From Variovorax paradoxus (GTDB lineage Bacteria > Pseudomonadota > Gammaproteobacteria > Burkholderiales > Burkholderiaceae_C): DNA of 64,000 nucleotides. The notes beneath the pieces were generated by a model. The model made no database searches. It was not told the origin of the DNA and saw nothing but the letters and a program-made list of their open reading frames with translations. The stretch covers positions 5,255,886-5,319,885 of the forward strand of contig NZ_JAUSXL010000002.1 in assembly GCF_030815975.1 (NCBI RefSeq), written 5' to 3'. Positions 1 to 8,719 of this stretch are shown here, in pieces (the first letter of the stretch is position 1; every line of letters begins with the position of its first letter). The translations under genes and the position numbers were made by a program.

Positions 1-669
1 GCGGTGCAGGTGATCGAGCGCGGCGCGCGGCCGGTGGTCAAGACCGCGCAGGGCGAGGTGCGGTGCAGCTTTGTCGTGCTGGCGGGCAACGTCTACCTGG
101 CCGAATACGGGGACGACGTGGCGCCCGAGGTGTCGTCGCGCATCATGCCCGTGGGCACCTACATGATCGCGACCGAACCGATGGAGCCGGCGCGCGCGGA
201 AGCGCTCATGCGCGGCCGGCCGGCCGCGTCGGACACGAACTTCGTGCTCGACTACTTCCGCCTGAGCGCTGACCATCGGCTGCTGTTCGGCTCGGGCGAC
301 AGCTACAGCGCGAGGACGCCGCGCAACCTCATCGACAAGATTCGCAAGAGCCTCCTCGGTGTGTTTCCGCAGCTCTCGGACCTGGGCATCGACCACGCAT
401 GGGGCGGCTTCGTCGACATCACCATGAACAAGGCGCCGGACTTCGGGCGCATCGGAACCAACATCTACTACCTGCAGGGCTTCTCAGGCCATGGCCTGGC
501 GCTCACGGGCATGGCGGGCAAGCTGGCGGCCGAGGCCATTGCGGGCCAGGCCGAGCGCTTCGACCTTTTTGCGCGCATCGGGCACCACGCCTTTCCGGGC
601 GGCACCTTGCTGCGCACGCCCGCGCTGGTGCTGGGGATGATGTACTACCGGCTGCGGGACTTCCTCTAG
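1..669 (+). CDS. FAD-dependent oxidoreductase, C-terminal part (PuuB/OrdL-like), 5' truncated by window edge
   Basis: The reading frame is open from base 1 and stops at the TAG at 667-669, so only about 222 C-terminal residues are present and the FAD-binding N-terminus lies outside. The tail has the pattern of the DadA/PuuB family of amine or amino-acid oxidases: a WGGFVDIT segment, then APDFGRI, then YLQGFSGHGLALTGMAGKL, which in this family closes over the FAD. Family members oxidise amines such as gamma-glutamylputrescine, or glycine and proline derivatives, with oxygen as acceptor. The substrate cannot be told from this fragment. It ends 25 bases from the convergent katE stop codon, and no strong hairpin separates the two genes. 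Confidence 0.8.
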   Translation, partial: AVQVIERGARPVVKTAQGEVRCSFVVLAGNVYLAEYGDDVAPEVSSRIMPVGTYMIATEPMEPARAEALMRGRPAASDTNFVLDYFRLSADHRLLFGSGDSYSARTPRNLIDKIRKSLLGVFPQLSDLGIDHAWGGFVDITMNKAPDFGRIGTNIYYLQGFSGHGLALTGMAGKLAAEAIAGQAERFDLFARIGHHAFPGGTLLRTPALVLGMMYYRLRDFL

Positions 670-694
670 AAAGGTGCCGAAGGCCTGCTGTGGT

Positions 695-3115
695 TCAGGT
701 GTCGTCCGCGACCAGCGCGCCGATTTCACGCGCCGGATGCCGGTGCTTCGCGAGCGCTGTCACGAAGGCCTCGATGGTGGATTCGAGATTCTCCGCCGCG
801 CCGCGCAGCACGCCAGGATCCCTATCGCCCGATGGCAGGGTCTCGGGAACCTTCGCTTCGGCCAGCAGCGTTGCCGACGCGCCAAGCGCGAGAATCGTCT
901 TGCCGTGCTGGAACTGGTCCTTGATGAACTGCTCGGTATGGGCATTGGCGGAAAGAAGCTCCACGCCTTCCGGGCCATCGGGCAGCACGAGCGCATCGAA
1001 CAGGAAACCGGGTTCGTTTTCCAGCGAGGCGTCGGCTTCCATCGTCTCGCCCTCTGCCGTGCGGAACGGCCCGATGCGCGGGCCCACCAGGCGGCCCACG
1101 GCGCCCTCGGCCAGCAGCGCCGCCTGGAGGGCCGCGATCTGCTCGCCCTGCACGCCGTCCGCCACCAGCAACGCCACCTTGCGCGTGCGCACGGAACCAT
1201 CGCCGGGCCGCGCCGTCAGCGACAGTGCGTGCGAGCGCGTCACCTCCGGCTTTGCAGGCTGCGGGAGCGCCCTGGGCAGCGCGGGCGGCAGGGGCATGCC
1301 CAGGCCGTCGGCTACCTGCTGCGCCAGCAGCGGCGACGCATTGACGAGGCTCGCCACCACGCGTTCCCGCACGGCAGGCACGGTGCACTTCGAGAGCTCG
1401 AAGCGGAACGCCGCCGCGATGTGGGCCTGCTCGGTGGGCGTCTGGCTTTCGAAGAAGAGCGTGGCCTGGGTGTAGTGGTCGGCAAACTTCTCGGGCTTGC
1501 CGCGCACCTTGTCCTGCTCCACGCGCTGCGGAAATGTCATGAAGCCCGCCGAGGCCCCGGCCTGGAACGGGCAGCCGCCACCCAGCGAGTTGGGCTCGTA
1601 GGCCGCGCGGCCGCGGTGGATGGCCTGGCGATGCATGCCGTCGCGCTGGTTGTTGTGCACCTGCGCGACCGGCGCGTTGATCGGCAACTCATGAAAGTTG
1701 GGGCCGCCCAGCCGCGTGATCTGCGTGTCGACATACGAATGGATGCGCCCGGCCAGCAGCGGGTCGTTGGTGAAATCGATGCCCGGCACCACGTGCGCGG
1801 CGCAGAAGGCCACCTGCTCGGTCTCGGCAAAGAAATTGTCGGGATTGCGGTTGAGCACCAGGCGCCCGACCGGCGTGAGCGGCACCAGTTCCTCCGGCAC
1901 GATCTTGGTGGCGTCGAGCACGTCGAAGCTGAAGGCATCGGCCTCTTCCTCGGTGAAGATCTGCAGGCCGAGCTCCCACTCCGGAAACTCCCCGGCCTCG
2001 ATGGCTTCCCACAGGTCGCGGCGATGAAAGTCGGGGTCGGCGCCGGATATCTTCACGGCCTCGTCCCACACCAGCGAATGGGTTCCGAGCACGGGCGACC
2101 AGTGGAATTTGCAGAACACCGAATCGCCGGCCTCGTTCACAAGCCGGAAGGTGTGCACGCCAAAGCCCTGCATCATGCGGAAGCTGCGCGGGATGGCGCG
2201 GTCGGACATCTGCCACATCAGCATGTGCGTCGACTCGGGCATGAGCCCGACGAAGTCCCAGAAGGTGTCGTGCGCGCTCGCGGCCTGCGGCATCTGGTGA
2301 TGCGGCTCGGGCTTCACGGCGTGGACGAGGTCGGGAAACTTCATCGCGTCCTGGATGAAGAACACGGGCATGTTGTTGCCCACCAGGTCCCAGTTGCCTT
2401 CGTCGGTGTAGAACTTGACAGCAAAGCCGCGCACGTCGCGTGCGGTGTCCTTGGAGCCGCGCTCGCCGGCCACGGTGGAAAAGCGCACGAACACCGGCGT
2501 GATCTTTCCGCCTTCGCGCAGCGGCGCCGCCTTGGTGAACTGCGGGATGCCTTCGTAGCATTCGAAGTAGCCATGGGCGCCGGAGCCGCGCGCATGCACG
2601 ATGCGCTCGGGAATGCGCTCATGGTCGAAGTGCGTGATCTTCTCGCGCAGGATGAAGTCTTCCAGCAGCGCGGGGCCGCGCAGGCCGGCCTTCAGCGAGT
2701 TCTGGTTGTCCGCAATGGGCACGCCCTGGTTGGTGGTGAGCCGCTGGCCGCCCGAGTCGACGCGCACCCGGTCGAGCGATTCGATGGTGGCATTCAGGCC
2801 CGGCATGGCCATGCCGCCGGTCTTTTCCGAGTCGATTTCTTCCGACAGGGTGCTGGCCGTTGCCGCGGACGACAGCGGCTGGACTGTCTGCCCGGCCTGT
2901 GGACGCAGCGCGTTGTCATGCCCGTGCTCCAGTGGCTTGTTCGCATTGAAGGGCATCGCGGCCGCCAGCGCCTGCGCATGCGCGGCCTTCTGCGAAGGCG
3001 GGTCGGACGGCGGGCCACCGGGCAGGTTGGCGGCGCCGCTGTCGGTGTTGCGGGCCGCCGCCGATGCGCTGGTGGCGGCGCTGCCGGAATCAGGAGGCGT
3101 TTTGGAAGGCGGCAT
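695..3115 (-). CDS. katE: monofunctional catalase HPII (large subunit type)
   Basis: An 806-residue large-subunit haem catalase that dismutates hydrogen peroxide in the cytoplasm. The active-site histidine region reads [15 protein letters not shown], and the proximal haem tyrosine lies in [14 protein letters not shown]. The catalase core is followed at about residue 630 onward by the DJ-1/PfpI-like domain ([12 protein letters not shown]) found only in large-subunit catalases, and the length fits that class. The N-terminal 60 residues are Ala/Ser/Pro-rich and probably disordered, as in E. coli HPII. The start at 3115 is chosen because GGAG sits 10 bases upstream; the frame stays open further upstream without recognisable protein. 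It is probably a stationary-phase or oxidative-stress gene, next to two hemerythrins. Confidence 0.95.
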   Translation of the reverse strand: MPPSKTPPDSGSAATSASAAARNTDSGAANLPGGPPSDPPSQKAAHAQALAAAMPFNANKPLEHGHDNALRPQAGQTVQPLSSAATASTLSEEIDSEKTGGMAMPGLNATIESLDRVRVDSGGQRLTTNQGVPIADNQNSLKAGLRGPALLEDFILREKITHFDHERIPERIVHARGSGAHGYFECYEGIPQFTKAAPLREGGKITPVFVRFSTVAGERGSKDTARDVRGFAVKFYTDEGNWDLVGNNMPVFFIQDAMKFPDLVHAVKPEPHHQMPQAASAHDTFWDFVGLMPESTHMLMWQMSDRAIPRSFRMMQGFGVHTFRLVNEAGDSVFCKFHWSPVLGTHSLVWDEAVKISGADPDFHRRDLWEAIEAGEFPEWELGLQIFTEEEADAFSFDVLDATKIVPEELVPLTPVGRLVLNRNPDNFFAETEQVAFCAAHVVPGIDFTNDPLLAGRIHSYVDTQITRLGGPNFHELPINAPVAQVHNNQRDGMHRQAIHRGRAAYEPNSLGGGCPFQAGASAGFMTFPQRVEQDKVRGKPEKFADHYTQATLFFESQTPTEQAHIAAAFRFELSKCTVPAVRERVVASLVNASPLLAQQVADGLGMPLPPALPRALPQPAKPEVTRSHALSLTARPGDGSVRTRKVALLVADGVQGEQIAALQAALLAEGAVGRLVGPRIGPFRTAEGETMEADASLENEPGFLFDALVLPDGPEGVELLSANAHTEQFIKDQFQHGKTILALGASATLLAEAKVPETLPSGDRDPGVLRGAAENLESTIEAFVTALAKHRHPAREIGALVADDT

Positions 3116-3206
3116 GAAAACTCCGTTCGATGAGAAAAAGGGGGAACGGCGGCGCGGTTCAGCGCGGTGCTTGCTCGCGCGCCACCTTGCACTCGGGCAC
3201 TCGTGT

Positions 3207-3806
3207 TCAGGCGCGCGCGTGGTGCCGGCGCAGATGGCCGGAACGCCGCGCGAGCAGCAGCCCGGCCGCGGCCAGCCCGACCACGGCAATGGCGGCCGTG
3301 TTGCCGGATGCTGCGCGGCCCATGTCGAGCGCGATCTCGCCGGTGCGCGGCCCGGCCAGCTGCAGCCGGCGCTTGGTCATCTGCGCACCCAGTTCGCCGA
3401 GCCGGTCGGCCAGCAGCTTCTCGGCCGCGGGCAGGAGAATGGTTTCCTCGTCGGCCACGTGGTGCATCACGTCGCGCATCAGCGCCGACAGGGTGTCGTC
3501 GTAGTCGCGCGCTTCCGGCTCCATGGCGCGCAGCAGGCCGATGAGGCGGCGCATCTCGGAATGCTCCTCGAGCGCCTTGGTGATGCGTTCGTCGTCCTCG
3601 CAGACTTTGCGCATCTCGGGATAGAAGATTTCTTCCTCGAGCTGCGCATGGATCTCGAGCGTGGTGCAGATGGTGTTGGCCAGCCCCTTCTTCACGCGGG
3701 CCGGCGCGCTGGCCTTGTACTGGTGGAAGGTGGAAAGCACGTGCGTGTGGTCCAGGCGAATCATGTGGGTCGCCGTGGGAAAGAGCCGGGAGACGATGTT
3801 TGTCAT
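3207..3806 (-). CDS. hemerythrin HHE-domain protein with C-terminal membrane anchor
   Basis: A 199-residue protein with the hemerythrin HHE cation-binding fold. Putative di-iron ligands are visible in order: RLDHTHV, EIHAQLEEEIFYPEM, EEHSEM and DVMHHVADEE. After the four-helix domain (about 10-150) a short hydrophobic stretch, AAIAVVGLAAAGLLLA (about 170-187), is followed by a basic tail, so a C-terminal membrane anchor is likely. HHE proteins bind oxygen, or sense oxygen, NO or iron. The exact role here is not known. It is a paralogue of the next hemerythrin on the same strand (3951-4445), and a GC-rich hairpin repeat separates the two. Upstream of the ATG there is only a weak AGAG-type ribosome site. 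Confidence 0.85.
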   Translation of the reverse strand: MTNIVSRLFPTATHMIRLDHTHVLSTFHQYKASAPARVKKGLANTICTTLEIHAQLEEEIFYPEMRKVCEDDERITKALEEHSEMRRLIGLLRAMEPEARDYDDTLSALMRDVMHHVADEETILLPAAEKLLADRLGELGAQMTKRRLQLAGPRTGEIALDMGRAASGNTAAIAVVGLAAAGLLLARRSGHLRRHHARA

Positions 3807-3835
3807 GGTGATCTCTAGAATAAGACGCCCCCGAA

Positions 3836-3905
3836 GCGCCTTCGGCGCCTCCCCCCACTGGGGGGCGCACCCGGTGGCCCGGCGGAGCCGGTTCCACGGG
3901 TGCGC
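3836..3905. repeat. GC-rich composite hairpin repeat
   Basis: Three consecutive inverted repeats occupy the gap between the two hemerythrin genes. GCGCC/GGCGC has a 3-base loop (3836-3848). CCCCCC/GGGGGG has loop ACT (3851-3865). A perfect 9-base stem GCGCACCCG/CGGGTGCGC (3865-3873 with 3897-3905) encloses an inner CCGGC/GCCGG stem. I recall this architecture from interspersed intergenic repeats of Variovorax and Acidovorax relatives, but only one copy lies in this window, so its repeat status rests on memory. It could act as a terminator or mRNA stabiliser between the genes. Confidence 0.55.
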
Positions 3906-3950
3906 TGGACTGGGCCGTCGCTGGCTTGGTGCGTCGCGGGTTGTGTGCAG

Positions 3951-4445
3951 TCAGGCGGCTGCGGTGAGCTCTTCCATGAGCTCTTCCTTGCGCGCGGCGA
4001 GCTGTTCGCGCATGGCGACCAGGTCGAGCCCCCGGGCCGCGCGTGCCTTGACGAAGATCTCGTTGCGCTCTTCCTTCACGTGGTGGTCGATGTATTCGCC
4101 CAGCACGATCACCTTGGCGTCGAACTTGTCGTCCACCTCGGTGGCGGCTTCGATCTGCGCGATCAGTTCCTTGGCGCTGGCGTGCTCGACCTCGGCTTCG
4201 TCGAGAAGATCGGTTTCGCTGATGGCCTCGCGCACGGCCGGGTAGAAGATTTCTTCCTCGATCTGGGCATGGACGGTCAGCTCGGTACAGATCTGTTTGG
4301 CGAGCTCGCGCTTCTTCTGCTGCGCACCGGCGGCGCGCGAATGGGTCAGTTCCTCGTACTCCTTGAACATCTTCTTGACGTTGCGGTGATCCGAATCGAG
4401 AAGGCTGCATGCATCGGGTGCTGCGCGCTTGGTGGAGTTGGGCAT
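3951..4445 (-). CDS. hemerythrin HHE-domain protein
   Basis: A 164-residue soluble hemerythrin-like protein. The likely di-iron ligands lie in LDSDHRNVKKMF, TVHAQIEEEIFYPAV, EVEHASAKEL and YIDHHVKEERNEIF. It resembles the 3207-3806 gene closely in the HAQxEEEIFYP segment but lacks the membrane tail, so the pair looks like a duplication. The start at 4445 follows a GGAG ribosome site; the open frame extends to 4577, but the extra residues look like noise. The motif TCCTAC lies 60 bases upstream on the coding strand (4505-4510), shared with several other small genes of this window. Likely role: oxygen, NO or iron handling under stress. The ligand has not been established. Confidence 0.85.
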   Translation of the reverse strand: MPNSTKRAAPDACSLLDSDHRNVKKMFKEYEELTHSRAAGAQQKKRELAKQICTELTVHAQIEEEIFYPAVREAISETDLLDEAEVEHASAKELIAQIEAATEVDDKFDAKVIVLGEYIDHHVKEERNEIFVKARAARGLDLVAMREQLAARKEELMEELTAAA

Positions 4446-4540
4446 CGTGGGCTCCGGTGTGGTTGATGGAAGCCGAACGATGAAAGGGCTGCCGGCGCCG
4501 CGGCGTAGGAAAGCTCCCTGTGTGCGCGTAGCACAGCGCA

Positions 4541-5032
4541 CTACTCGCGTGCGCCCCGGCGCTGGGCCAGCAGGCATCCGGCCGCCAGCCCCACGGCAAA
4601 GAGGCCGTAGACCAGGCCCATCGAGCGTTTGGACAGATGGTGCTCGAAGCCCGGCGTGAGCCGGCGCGGGGTGATGGTGTAGTCCACCGCACAGGCCAGC
4701 GCGGTCGCGGCGCCGGCGCTAGTGAGCGCTGCGGGAGCCGACTGCGCGGGATGCCGGCTGGCGTGCAGCCAGGCATAGATCAGCGCCCAGAAGATGGCGC
4801 TCGCATGGTGCGTGGCATAGCCCAGCCCGGTGTGCTTCAGCGTGGGCCGGTACACCTCGAAAGCCTGGTCGCCCCAGAGCCAGTGGCTGGTGGCATTGGT
4901 CGGTGCCACCATGCTGCCGGCCTCGCGGCGGCCGCACAGCATCAGCCCGGCGGTGGAGGCGATGCTTGCGAGGGTTCCGGCGATCAGGCCGATTCGCAGC
5001 GTGGACAGTTGTCTTTCGGTCATGGTCTTCAT
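4541..5032 (-). CDS. hypothetical integral membrane protein
   Basis: A 163-residue protein with about four hydrophobic segments: residues 13-33 (IGLIAGTLASIASTAGLMLC), about 75-92 (ASAIFWALIYAWLHAS), about 100-118, and 138-156 (GLVYGLFAVGLAAGCLLA). I do not recognise the family. Conserved-looking features are a tryptophan-rich WLWGDQAFEVYRP segment, a THHASAIFW stretch in which two histidines border a helix, and an FEHHLSK motif near the end. The start at 5032 follows AGG; a second ATG three codons on (5023) is an alternative. It ends before the hemerythrin promoter region and begins only 11 bases after the end of the hydrolase gene at 5044-5823, so it may be the distal gene of that transcript. 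Confidence 0.65.
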   Translation of the reverse strand: MKTMTERQLSTLRIGLIAGTLASIASTAGLMLCGRREAGSMVAPTNATSHWLWGDQAFEVYRPTLKHTGLGYATHHASAIFWALIYAWLHASRHPAQSAPAALTSAGAATALACAVDYTITPRRLTPGFEHHLSKRSMGLVYGLFAVGLAAGCLLAQRRGARE

Positions 5033-5043
5033 AAGGAACCTGT

Positions 5044-5823
5044 CTATGCGGGACTCACCGAGACGGGCCGCGTCATGGTGCCGGTCGCCCGGGCACCCAG
5101 TGTCATTTCCGTCATCCAGGAGACGAGGAGTTGTCCATAGGCCTGGCGGTGCGCCTGCTTCGACAAGGCATGGTCGGCACCGGAAATGACCCGGTAGGTC
5201 GCGGAGCGCACGCGCTTGAAGGCGCCCAGGTAGTTCTCGATGACCGGGTGCGGCACGATCTGGTCGTGCTCCGACTCCACGATCAGCACATCGCCCGTGA
5301 ATGCCTCGCAGGCCGCGAGCGCCCGGTTGTCGCGCGGGCCGACCAGCGTGCGGCGGTAGGCCACGAGATCGGGCCTGCTCAGCTGGCCCTTGGGCGCGAG
5401 CCACTCGCGGTCGCGGTAGAGCGCCGGAGCCCGCAGCGCGAGCCAGCGCACCGGCCGCATGGTGCTGACCATCGCCGCCAGGTAGCCGCCGTAGCTGCTG
5501 CCGACGATGGCGATGGCCTGCGGGTCGACGGTCGGGTGGCTGATGAGCGTGTCGTAGGCGGCGAGCACGTCGCGCAGGTTGTCCTCGCGCGTGACCTCCT
5601 GGCGCAGCGAGGCATGGCGCGCATGGCCGCGCAGGTCGAAGGTGAGGCAGACGCAGCCGAGCGCGGCAATCTCGTGCGCACGCGCGATGTACTGCTCCTG
5701 GCTGCCATCCCAGCCATGGACCAGGAGAACGCCGGGCACCATCGTGGAGGCGGCGACCAGCGTTCCGGCAATGTGCTGGCCGTCTACGGATATGTCTATG
5801 AAGTTATGTCGTGTCGCTGTCAT
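5044..5823 (-). CDS. alpha/beta hydrolase (dienelactone hydrolase/peptidase-like)
   Basis: A 259-residue alpha/beta-hydrolase. The oxyanion motif VLLVHGWDGS comes first, then the nucleophile elbow VGSSYGGYLAAM (Ser in GSSYGG), the acid in VESEHDQIVPH and the catalytic His in SGADHALS, so the full triad is present. The substrate is unknown; an ester or peptide hydrolase is likely. Translation is taken from 5823, which overlaps the end of the upstream DUF3182-like gene by 20 bases. No good ribosome site precedes it, so translational coupling is likely. The two overlapping genes presumably serve one function. Confidence 0.8.
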   Translation of the reverse strand: MTATRHNFIDISVDGQHIAGTLVAASTMVPGVLLVHGWDGSQEQYIARAHEIAALGCVCLTFDLRGHARHASLRQEVTREDNLRDVLAAYDTLISHPTVDPQAIAIVGSSYGGYLAAMVSTMRPVRWLALRAPALYRDREWLAPKGQLSRPDLVAYRRTLVGPRDNRALAACEAFTGDVLIVESEHDQIVPHPVIENYLGAFKRVRSATYRVISGADHALSKQAHRQAYGQLLVSWMTEMTLGARATGTMTRPVSVSPA

Positions 5824-6976
5824 AGGGCTGGAACAATGCGTATTTGGCGAGCGGTCCGATCTGCGAGTCGACGCCGCGGTAGTGCACCGTTGCGTCGGCC
5901 GGGATCGCCACCGTCTCACCATACGCCTCGAAGCAGGAGATGCGCACGCGCTCGAGCGCGGGATCGCGCCAGAAGCATTCGAGCGCGACCATTTCGGCCC
6001 CGGTGGCGCCGCCGACGCGCCACGACTGCTCGAGCACGCCCGAGCGCCAGGCGCCGTCCGCGCCCAGGCCCTGCGCCACGTCGTAATTCACGCGGGAGGC
6101 AAAGAAACCCGGGTAGCAGGCGATCACCGCATGGTGGTAGCGCCGCGCCTGGTCGATGGCCAGGCAAAGCGCCGGCGGCGGGCTGGTCATGGCAAGCAGC
6201 GCATCGAAGTTGCCGCGCACGAGCGTCAGGTCGGAGCCGCCGTAGACGTTCTGGCCGGCGTTGTCGCGCGTCATCCGCTGGCGGCCGTAGTAGCTCACGA
6301 TCATCTGGTCGACCAGCACCTGCCCGACGCTGTAGGTCTCCGGGCTCGCGAGGTTCTCTTCCAGCACCACGCCATGGAGCGCGATCTCGCTTTCGTCCAT
6401 GGCCGCGAGGCAGTGGTCCAGGGCAACGGCATCGGTGGCCATGGCCTGGCCCCGGCCGCCCGTGGCGCACACCGGCTTGACGCGCACCGCGCCGCTTTCC
6501 AGCAGATGGCGCCCGGCCCATCGCGCGTCTTCGAGAGAAAACGCGGAAAAGCCGCCGAGCACCGCATGCGACACGGTGCTGGCAAAGGCCGGCTCCCACC
6601 CCTCGGGGCAGGCGGCCGCCCTGCCCGCCAGCGGGTGCGTGATGGCCTTGGTGGCGACGAAGGGATGCGGAACCACGCCGCCGAACAGGTCGTGCAGCGT
6701 CGAGATGCCGAGCGAGCGCGCAAGCTGCGTACTGGAGATGGTGTCGCTCGGCACGAAGTACAGCGGCGTGTTCTCGTGCGCGCGCGAGGCGTCGTATTCG
6801 CCTGCGAAGCGGAACTGCTTCAGCGCCGCGAGCCGCTGCGCGAAATTGCTGCGCGTGGCCCGTTCGTGATCGCTGCCGTAGGCCTGCGGATCCGCGCTCC
6901 AGACCACGACGCTGCCGCCGGTGCTCTTGAGGACCGTGTCCACGAGGGCCATTCCCGAGCCGAAAAGGGTGTCCAT
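5804..6976 (-). CDS. DUF3182-like protein (possible ATP-grasp fold)
   Basis: A 390-residue protein that I match from memory to the uncharacterised DUF3182 family. Notable segments are PHPFVATKAITHPL (about 105-118), SGAVRVKPVCATGGRGQ (about 160-176), GVVLEENL and GQVLVDQMIVSYYGRQR. The VRVKP...GGRGQ stretch, with a later acidic VLEENL, resembles the nucleotide-binding part of ATP-grasp ligases, but that is only a visual resemblance. It lies directly after a 26-codon dehydrogenase remnant whose stop codon is 16 bases upstream, and it overlaps the downstream hydrolase by 20 bases. It is probably a two- or three-gene transcript. Function unknown. Confidence 0.7.
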   Translation of the reverse strand: MDTLFGSGMALVDTVLKSTGGSVVVWSADPQAYGSDHERATRSNFAQRLAALKQFRFAGEYDASRAHENTPLYFVPSDTISSTQLARSLGISTLHDLFGGVVPHPFVATKAITHPLAGRAAACPEGWEPAFASTVSHAVLGGFSAFSLEDARWAGRHLLESGAVRVKPVCATGGRGQAMATDAVALDHCLAAMDESEIALHGVVLEENLASPETYSVGQVLVDQMIVSYYGRQRMTRDNAGQNVYGGSDLTLVRGNFDALLAMTSPPPALCLAIDQARRYHHAVIACYPGFFASRVNYDVAQGLGADGAWRSGVLEQSWRVGGATGAEMVALECFWRDPALERVRISCFEAYGETVAIPADATVHYRGVDSQIGPLAKYALFQPYDSDTT

Positions 6977-6992
6977 GGCATGCGCCCCGGTG

Positions 6993-7073
6993 CTAGCGGC
7001 GCCCCTCCAGGCCGATGCCGGAGGAAGCGCCGGTGACGATGGCGAAAGACCGTGTGAAAGCGGGATTGTTCAT
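6993..7073 (-). pseudogene. short-chain dehydrogenase remnant, N-terminal 26 residues only
   Basis: An ATG at 7073 is preceded by an excellent ribosome site (AAGGAG, 8-base spacing) and opens a frame reading AIVTGASSGIGLE, the classic Rossmann NAD(P)-binding start of a short-chain dehydrogenase. After GLE only Gly-Arg-Arg follow before a TAG stop at 6993. Normal family members are about 250 residues, so almost the whole gene is missing. The remnant is still placed for translation and stops 16 bases before the DUF3182-like start, so it may now work as a leader peptide that couples translation. It is best explained by an internal deletion that joined the dehydrogenase start to the downstream gene. 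Confidence 0.7.
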
Positions 7074-7356
7074 CGGGAGAACTCCTTGTGAACGGTTGGC
7101 TGGGTGCACGGGGGCTATCCGCGCATCTCGATGAGTCCGGTTCCTACAGAAGGCCTTCCCGCATGCGCCTAGTTTTTTGGCTTCTTTGCAGCAGGCTTGC
7201 AGCAGGCGTTGTCCTCGCGCCGATGGTCGGACAGCTTTCGGCCGCGCGGGGCGGGATAACGCGCGTCGTTCTGAAAGAGGCCTCCTACGCGGTGCCCCCA
7301 AAACCATCCATCCCCTCGCGGGCGCATACTCGGTTGCGTCACAACCAAGGACGACC

Positions 7357-7557
7357 ATGCCCGCTCCCTCGACCCCGGAGTCCCGCGCGCTCGCCAAGCT
7401 GGCCTGGGAGGCATCCTGGGAACGGCTGGGCAATGCACTGCAGCCGCCGGCCGGCTACCCACCGGCCACGCCGCAGCAGCTGGCCGAGTGCTTCGAGGTC
7501 GCGCAGGCACGGCTCGACGAGATGCGCGCGGCGTACGGCGTGCCGAACGCCGAGTAA
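7357..7557 (+). CDS. small hypothetical protein, 66 residues
   Basis: A 66-residue soluble acidic protein, not recognised. It is mostly helical in appearance, with LAKLAWEASWERLG early and LAECFEVAQARLDEMRAAYG late, separated by a proline-rich linker (PPAGYPPATP). The ATG at 7357 follows AAGG at a 6-base spacing. The motif TCCTAC occurs at 7283-7288, 69 bases upstream, and again at 7142-7147; it is shared with other small stress-type genes of the window. The 283 bases between the dehydrogenase remnant and this start contain only these motifs and the divergent regulatory region. Confidence 0.6.
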   Translation: MPAPSTPESRALAKLAWEASWERLGNALQPPAGYPPATPQQLAECFEVAQARLDEMRAAYGVPNAE

Positions 7558-7679
7558 GCGGCCCGGCGCTGGCCGACGTGCGCGGCGGCCGCTTTCGCCG
7601 CCATCATGCGCGGCTTTCCTACGGCCGCGGCGGCGGGCATTGGGAATGGTGGAGCTTCCGCTCACAGAAATCCCGGTTC

Positions 7680-8282
7680 ATGGCGCCTTCCCGTTCCCGG
7701 CCCCCCGCCCTCGCACCCGTTCCCGCCGCCGGCCACACGGCCCTCCTGATCATCGACATGATCAGCTGCTGGGACTTTCCCGATGCCGAAAAGCTGTTGC
7801 CCGGCGCGCACGCCATTGCCGGGCGCATTGCGGCGCTGAAGGCGCGCTGCACGCGCGCCGGGGTACCTGCCATCTACGTCAACGACAACCGCGGACGCTG
7901 GCGCTCGGACTTTCCCAGGCTGGTGGAACTGTCGCTGGCCGCGGGCGGCGCGGGCGCCGAGATCACCTCGGCGCTCCTGCCCGAGGAAACGGACTACTTC
8001 GTGCTCAAGCCCAAGCAGTCCGCCTTCTTTGCGACGCCGCTCGAATTGCTGCTCGCCTACCTGAAGGCCAGGCGGCTGATCGTGACCGGCGTGGCGAGCG
8101 ACCAGTGCATCTGGGCCACCGCGGCCGACGCGGGCATGCGCGACCTCGAGGCCATTGTTCCGCGCGACTGCGTCGCATCGCAGACGACCGCACGCAACCA
8201 GCGCTTCCTGCGCCAGGCGGAGGAAGCGCTGCGGGTCTCCACCACGCCCGGGCCGCGCATCCGCCTGCCTGCGAAGCACTGA
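7680..8282 (+). CDS. isochorismatase-like cysteine hydrolase
   Basis: A 200-residue protein of the isochorismatase-like superfamily. The catalytic triad is readable: Asp in LLIIDMISCW, Lys in VLKPKQSAF and Cys in VTGVASDQCIWATAADA, with the preceding VASD region that forms the cis-peptide in this fold. Such enzymes hydrolyse amides or vinyl ethers (nicotinamide, N-carbamoyl compounds, isochorismate); without a siderophore cluster nearby the substrate stays open. TCCTAC lies at 7617-7622, 58 bases upstream. It is followed at 18 bases by a glyoxalase-fold gene, probably in the same transcript. Confidence 0.85.
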   Translation: MAPSRSRPPALAPVPAAGHTALLIIDMISCWDFPDAEKLLPGAHAIAGRIAALKARCTRAGVPAIYVNDNRGRWRSDFPRLVELSLAAGGAGAEITSALLPEETDYFVLKPKQSAFFATPLELLLAYLKARRLIVTGVASDQCIWATAADAGMRDLEAIVPRDCVASQTTARNQRFLRQAEEALRVSTTPGPRIRLPAKH

Positions 8283-8300
8283 CCCCGCTGGAGGACAACC

Positions 8301-8693
8301 ATGTATGCGCACATCCAGATCGGCGTGCAAGACCTTCCCCGCATGGCCGCCTTCTACGACGAGGTGCTGCGCCACTTCGGCATGGTGCGCTTCACCGATC
8401 TCGCGCGCCTGGGGCCGGCGGGCGTGCTGTGGCGGCATCCGGGCGCGCGCTGGCCGCAGTTCGTGATCAATCATCCGGTCAACGGCGCCCCACCGAATAC
8501 CGCCAATGGCTCGCAGGTGAGCTTTCTGGCTGCCTCGCGCGAGACCGTCGATGCCGCATGGAAAAGCGCCCTGGCCCATGGCGCCACGGACGTCGGCGCG
8601 CCCGGCCTGCGGCCGCGCTATGCCGAAGACTTCTATGCCGCCTACTGCCTGGACCCGGAAGGGCACAAGCTGTGCTTCGTGCACACGCCGTAA
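8301..8693 (+). CDS. VOC (glyoxalase/bleomycin-resistance fold) family protein
   Basis: A 130-residue vicinal-oxygen-chelate protein: the beta-alpha-beta-beta-beta start HIQIGVQDLPRMAAFYDEVL, and the C-terminal FYAAYCLDPEGHKLCFVH that ends this fold. The possible metal or substrate residues are His near the N-terminus and the DPEGHK segment. Members include glyoxalases, dioxygenases and resistance proteins, and this one cannot be assigned a substrate. A GGAGG ribosome site precedes the ATG. It follows the isochorismatase-like gene by 18 bases and is probably co-transcribed; it ends convergently to the CBS gene with a 26-base gap. Confidence 0.85.
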   Translation: MYAHIQIGVQDLPRMAAFYDEVLRHFGMVRFTDLARLGPAGVLWRHPGARWPQFVINHPVNGAPPNTANGSQVSFLAASRETVDAAWKSALAHGATDVGAPGLRPRYAEDFYAAYCLDPEGHKLCFVHTP

Positions 8694-8719
8694 GCGAACG
8701 AAACCTGCACCGTCCCGGG

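Noticed and set aside
674..3133. Long plus-strand open frame (819 codons) opposite katE
   Set aside because: It is the antisense shadow of a clear catalase; composition is His/Arg/Gly-rich with no family motif, as usual in GC-rich DNA.
3836..3905. CRISPR-like repeat
   Set aside because: The three hairpins differ in sequence and there are no regular spacers or cas genes.
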